Positions 3,866 through 6,622 of a DNA stretch of 6,622 nucleotides are shown here, in pieces. The notes beneath the pieces are model-generated. The model was not told the origin of the DNA, did no database searches, and was given only the letters and a program-made list of their open reading frames with translations. The translations under genes and the position numbers were made by a program. The DNA lies in assembly GCA_022701925.1 (NCBI GenBank), contig JAKONM010000066.1, positions 1 to 6,622 on the forward strand, in the 5' to 3' direction. Numbering within the stretch: the stretch's first letter is position 1; the number at the start of each line of letters is the position of its first letter. The DNA comes from Microbacteriaceae bacterium. Its GTDB lineage: Bacteria > Actinomycetota > Actinomycetes > Actinomycetales > Microbacteriaceae.

Positions 3866-5160
3866 GGGTCGTGATCCTGGGCGGCGGCTACACCGCCATC
3901 TGGTGCTACCGGGCGCTGCAGCGCTGGACGGGCTCGTCGGTCGAGGTGACGGTCGTCGCCCCCACGTCGCAGCACGTGTTCCACGGCTTCACCGGGGAGG
4001 TGCTGGACGGCGGCCTGGCGCCCGCGCTGCAGAACAGCGACCTCGAGCGCTGCATGCCGCGGGCCCGCCGCCTGCTCGGCACCGCCGTCGCGGTCGACCC
4101 GGTGCGGCGCACGGTCCAGGTGGAGCAGGCCGGCGCGACGACCGAGCTGGAGTACGACGAGCTGGTCGTCGCCACGGGTGCGCAGGATCGCACCGCGGCG
4201 GTGCCGGGGCTGGCGCAGCACGGCTGGTCGCTGCGCCACCCGGGCCAGGTGCAGCTGCTGCTCGACCACCTGTCGGAGCTCGAGACGACGCCGGCGGAGG
4301 ACGACCGCGACGCCGCCCGCCGCGGCACGGTCGTCGTCGCCGGCGCCGGCTTCGCGGGCACGGAGGTCGCGGCCGCCCTGGCCCGCCGGTACGGCGGCAC
4401 GCGCCGCATCGTGCTGGTGGCGAGCGGCACCGGCGTGGTGCCGGCGTGGCAGCAGCGTTCGACGCTGCAGCGCCGCCTGCTGCAGAACCTCGACGAGGCG
4501 GGCGTCGAGCTGCTGACCGGCCGCCGCGTGGTCTCGGTCGACGAGGACGGCGTCGTGCTGGACGACGGCGCCAGGCTCGAGGCGGCGACCACCGTCTCCG
4601 CCCTGGGCAACTCGGTGCCGGGGATGCCCGGGCTCGAGGCGTTCCAGGAGCCGGACGGGCTGCTGCGGGTGGACGACCGCCTGCGGGTGACCGAGGGGGT
4701 CTGGAGCGCCGGGGACGCGGCCGCCGTGCGCAGCCGCGGTCGCCGCGCTCCCAAGGAGGCGCTGTGGGCGATCCGCGCGGGCACGACGGTCGGCCGCAAC
4801 ATCGCACGCGCGGCGCGCGGTGCGGCGCCCCGGCGGTTCGGGTTCCGCGGACTCGGCACCGTCGCGGCGTTCGCACCCGGCCGCGCGGTCGCCACGATCT
4901 GGGGCGTCGCGCTGCCGCAGCCGGTCGGCTGGGCGGTCCGGGCCGCCGTCTTCCTGTGGTTCGTGCCGTCGCGCCGCGGCGCGGTGGACATCCTGCGCTG
5001 GAGCCTGCGGCGCCGGGAGACCGTCCTGCCGGCGCCCGTGCCGGTCGCCGTGCGGGCGCCGAGGGTGCTGGTGGGCCTCGACGGCGGGCGGGCGGCGTCG
5101 AGCGGACGCCGCCCGGCGGTCGACGACCGCCCGCAGCCGAGGACCGCCGAGAGCGCCTGA
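3862..5160 (+). CDS. NDH-2-like FAD/NAD(P)H-dependent oxidoreductase, 432 aa
   Basis: Two-dinucleotide-binding-domain flavoprotein of the type II NADH dehydrogenase/pyridine nucleotide-disulfide oxidoreductase group. The FAD loop is VVILGGGYTA (3-12). The VTVVAPTSQHVFHGF region (29-43) aligns with the NDH-2 segment VDRNNYHLFQP. YDELVVATGA (98-107) is the ATG motif. The NAD(P) loop is VVVAGAGFAG (157-166). The second FAD motif is WSAGDAAAV (281-289). Residues about 326-385 form the C-terminal segment that anchors NDH-2 proteins at the membrane, with a hydrophobic patch (AAVFLWFVP). The NDH-2 quinone motif (AQxAxQ) after GDAAA is not present; KEALWAIRAG stands there, and the beta-2 acidic FAD ligand is Ala33. 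Classical quinone reduction is therefore doubtful. A Pro/Arg-rich tail of about 45 residues ends the protein. GGAGGAGG lies 7 nt before ATG 3862. The overlap with the AAR-like gene implies a joint role, perhaps supplying or removing reductant. Confidence 0.9.
   Translation: MRVVILGGGYTAIWCYRALQRWTGSSVEVTVVAPTSQHVFHGFTGEVLDGGLAPALQNSDLERCMPRARRLLGTAVAVDPVRRTVQVEQAGATTELEYDELVVATGAQDRTAAVPGLAQHGWSLRHPGQVQLLLDHLSELETTPAEDDRDAARRGTVVVAGAGFAGTEVAAALARRYGGTRRIVLVASGTGVVPAWQQRSTLQRRLLQNLDEAGVELLTGRRVVSVDEDGVVLDDGARLEAATTVSALGNSVPGMPGLEAFQEPDGLLRVDDRLRVTEGVWSAGDAAAVRSRGRRAPKEALWAIRAGTTVGRNIARAARGAAPRRFGFRGLGTVAAFAPGRAVATIWGVALPQPVGWAVRAAVFLWFVPSRRGAVDILRWSLRRRETVLPAPVPVAVRAPRVLVGLDGGRAASSGRRPAVDDRPQPRTAESA
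5089..5115. repeat. Perfect 11-bp all-but-two-GC hairpin inside the 3' end of the flavoprotein gene
   Basis: CGGGCGGCGTC (5089-5099) pairs perfectly with GACGCCGCCCG (5105-5115) around GAGCG. It lies in codons for the disordered Arg/Ala/Pro tail, about 43 nt before the stop, and 59-85 nt beyond the end of the convergent pspC-like gene. It could slow or end pspC antisense transcription, or stabilise the operon mRNA 3' end. No T-tract follows in either direction. Confidence 0.35.
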
Positions 5161-5173
5161 CCCGCGCCCCCGG

Positions 5174-5356
5174 TCAGCTCCGCTGCTTGGGCATGACCAC
5201 CCAGAGGGCGATGTAGATCAGCACCTGCGGCCCGGGCAGCAGCAGGGAGACCAGGAAGATCGCGCGAACCAATGTCGCGGAGGTCGAGAAGCGCAGCGCG
5301 AGGCCCGCGCACACGCCGGCGATGATGCGCCCGCGGCGCGGTCGGATGAGGTCCAT
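5174..5356 (-). CDS. PspC-domain small membrane protein, 60 aa
   Basis: Minimal PspC-family protein: the phage-shock PspC domain and almost nothing else. The N-terminus, MDLIRPRRGRIIAGVCAGLA, carries the hallmark basic turn followed by GVCAGLA. The segment LVRAIFLVSLLLPGPQ (29-44) and LIYIALWVVMP (46-56) form the membrane-inserted part, ending in the family's ALWVVMP. Full PspC proteins in many actinobacteria are several hundred residues with a C-terminal sensor domain; stand-alone forms of about 60 aa are common there too, so this is not a truncation. The start at complement 5354-5356 is fixed by the motif, with AGGA about 10 nt upstream. It converges on the flavoprotein gene (13-bp gap) and diverges from the PBP gene. 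A role in membrane-stress response is inferred from the family. Confidence 0.9.
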   Translation of the reverse strand: MDLIRPRRGRIIAGVCAGLALRFSTSATLVRAIFLVSLLLPGPQVLIYIALWVVMPKQRS

Positions 5357-5509
5357 GCCCCCGATCCTGGGGGCGAGCCCTTGCCGCCCGCTGCACGCGG
5401 AGCATGGCCGTGCCGTGGGAACCGAGGGCATCCTGCGCGGAAAGGCAACGATCCGGACACGGGGGAGCGCGCTTCCGCGTCGCGGGCCGGGGGCGTGCCC
5501 CCTGTTCCG

Positions 5510-5515
5510 TACGAT
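5510..5515 (+). promoter_or_regulatory. -10 box TACGAT for a probable leaderless PBP mRNA
   Basis: TACGAT fits the actinobacterial -10 pattern TANNNT and stands 6 nt before GTG 5522. The expected transcription start therefore falls on, or within a base of, the start codon. No Shine-Dalgarno is visible in the 30 bases before the GTG (CCCCTGTTCCG then the -10). No clear -35 hexamer is visible at the usual distance. The layout matches leaderless transcripts, which are common in actinobacteria. Confidence 0.5.
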
Positions 5516-5521
5516 GCCCTG

Positions 5522-6622
5522 GTGTCTGCGACCCGTGCCTTTCTCACCGCCGGATCGAAGCTGTCGGCGCTGCTGGCGTTCTTCGCCGTCGCGGCCATCG
5601 CCGGAACGCTGATCGCCTGCGTGGTCACGCCGGGCATCGCCGTGGCCGGCACCGCTGCGAAGAAGCAGATCACCATGTTCCAGGACCTGCCGAGCAACCT
5701 GGAGATCACGCCGCTCAGCCAGAAGGCCCGCATCTACGCGAAGCAGGGCAAGAAGGACGTGCTGCTGGCCAGCTTCTTCGACCAGAACCGCGACATCATC
5801 AAGTGGGACGCGGTGCCGCAGACGGTCAAGAACGCGGCGATCGCCGGCGAGGACATCCGCTTCTACCAGCACGGCGCCGTCGACCCGAACGGCCTGGCCC
5901 GCGCGGTCGTGTCGAACCTCAAGGGCAACGACATCCAGGGCGCGTCGACCATCACGCAGCAGTACGTGAAGAACGTCTGCGTGCAGCAGGCCGAGGCGAC
6001 GGACGACGCGAAGAAGGCTCTCGCCGGGTACAAGGAGTGCACGGCCCCCTCGATCAACCGCAAGATCCGCGAGATGCGCCTGGCGATCGGCGTCGAGAAG
6101 AAGTACACCAAGGACCAGATCCTGCTGGGGTACCTGAACATCGCGGGCTTCGGCGGCCGCACCTACGGCATCGAGGCCGCCGCCGGCTACTACTTCGACA
6201 AGAGCGCCAAGGAGCTGTCGATCGGCGAGGCGGCGACGCTGATGTCGATCGTGAACAACCCCGAGGCCTTCCGGCTCGACCGCAAGGAGAATCTGGTCGG
6301 GGCCGAGGAGCGGCGCAACTACATCCTCGGCGTCGAGCGCGACCACGGGATGATCACCGCGGCCGACTACGAGAAGTACTCCTCCGAGGACATCAAGACC
6401 AAGATCACGGAGCCGTCGACCGGCTGCCAGACGGCGGGCAGCGCCGGGTTCTTCTGCCAGTACGTGGTCAACACCATCCTGACCAGCGACCAGTTCGGGA
6501 AGACGGTGGCCGAGCGCCGCGCCAACCTGAACAACAAGGGCTGGAGCATCCACACGACGCTCGACCTGGACCTGCAGAAGAAGGCGCAGAAGGCCGTCAA
6601 CCTCTACGTGCCGCAGAGCCCA
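5522..6622 (+). CDS. Class A penicillin-binding protein, transglycosylase (GT51) part, truncated by window end
   Basis: Bifunctional peptidoglycan synthase. The visible 367 residues hold the membrane anchor and GT51 glycosyltransferase domain that polymerises lipid II outside the membrane. The transpeptidase domain should lie beyond the window. An uncleaved anchor spans residues about 14-44 (LSALLAFFAVAAIAGTLIAC). GT51 motifs appear in order: GEDIRFYQHGAVDPNG (109-124) with catalytic Glu110, GASTITQQYVKN (140-151), RKIREMRLAI (180-189) with Glu184, KDQILLGYLNIAGFG (197-211), and SIGEAATLMSIVNNP (233-247). The linker begins TTLDLDLQKKAQKAV. Cys302 and Cys312 match a pair often seen in actinobacterial PBPs and may form a disulfide. 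Cys153 and Cys173 are a second possible pair. GTG 5522 is chosen because of the TACGAT box six bases upstream and the anchor position. Confidence 0.95.
   Translation, partial: MSATRAFLTAGSKLSALLAFFAVAAIAGTLIACVVTPGIAVAGTAAKKQITMFQDLPSNLEITPLSQKARIYAKQGKKDVLLASFFDQNRDIIKWDAVPQTVKNAAIAGEDIRFYQHGAVDPNGLARAVVSNLKGNDIQGASTITQQYVKNVCVQQAEATDDAKKALAGYKECTAPSINRKIREMRLAIGVEKKYTKDQILLGYLNIAGFGGRTYGIEAAAGYYFDKSAKELSIGEAATLMSIVNNPEAFRLDRKENLVGAEERRNYILGVERDHGMITAADYEKYSSEDIKTKITEPSTGCQTAGSAGFFCQYVVNTILTSDQFGKTVAERRANLNNKGWSIHTTLDLDLQKKAQKAVNLYVPQSP

Noticed and set aside
3903..5405. Long plus and minus shadow frames over the flavoprotein gene (437 and 499 aa)
   Set aside because: Both are Arg/Gly/Pro/Ser-rich with no domain signatures, whereas the third frame has complete FAD and NAD(P) motifs.
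5357..6553. Minus-strand extension of the pspC-like frame by about 400 residues
   Set aside because: It runs antisense through the PBP gene. The PspC motif begins immediately at the Met at complement 5354-5356.
1..6622. CRISPR arrays, insertion sequences, integrase or attachment sites, tRNA or rRNA genes
   Set aside because: No regularly spaced repeats, transposase or integrase motifs, terminal inverted repeats, or tRNA T-loop/CCA patterns were seen.

Overview
The window is GC-rich, tightly packed bacterial chromosome, almost certainly from a high-GC Gram-positive (Actinomycetota). The evidence is near-saturated G/C at third codon positions, GTG starts, a leaderless-looking promoter, a PspC-domain mini-protein beside a class A PBP, and an actinobacterial-style SOS box. 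The PBP sequence resembles those I know from Micrococcales (Microbacteriaceae-like). That family-level placement is an impression, not a result.

Layout. (a) 1-561: the 3' two-thirds of rlmN (23S rRNA A2503 methyltransferase). (b) 562-1289: small genes. A strongly folded 170-nt spacer leads, through a good Shine-Dalgarno, into a 32-residue Cys/His-rich micro-ORF. A minus-strand one-helix membrane peptide and a plus-strand zinc-ribbon mini-protein follow. (c) 1306-2423: a minus-strand hypothetical gene and a plus-strand DUF1905/YdeI-like gene diverge from a short spacer. The spacer holds a 16-bp match to the actinobacterial LexA (SOS) operator. A 96-aa acidic hypothetical gene follows. (d) 2424-2737: a 314-bp gene-free stretch with a perfect 15-bp dyad, a repeated octamer and a ~97-nt element that can fold into a closed multi-hairpin structure. 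(e) 2738-5160: a two-gene operon with an ATGA overlap. It encodes a homologue of the cyanobacterial acyl-ACP reductase (AAR), with the catalytic Cys retained, and an NDH-2-type FAD/NAD(P)H oxidoreductase. (f) 5174-5356, minus: a 60-aa PspC-domain membrane protein. (g) 5522-6622 and beyond: a class A penicillin-binding protein, cut by the window edge inside or just after its transglycosylase half, probably translated from a leaderless mRNA.

How the genes relate. Most are independent housekeeping or hypothetical units. The clear functional unit is the AAR-like plus NDH-2-like operon. A reductase expected to make fatty aldehyde from acyl-ACP or acyl-CoA is translationally coupled to a flavoprotein, and no aldehyde-deformylating oxygenase is visible. 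This operon and its structured leader are the best candidates for an undescribed system. The structured spacer with the Cys/His-rich micro-ORF is second, and the possible SOS-controlled divergent pair third.
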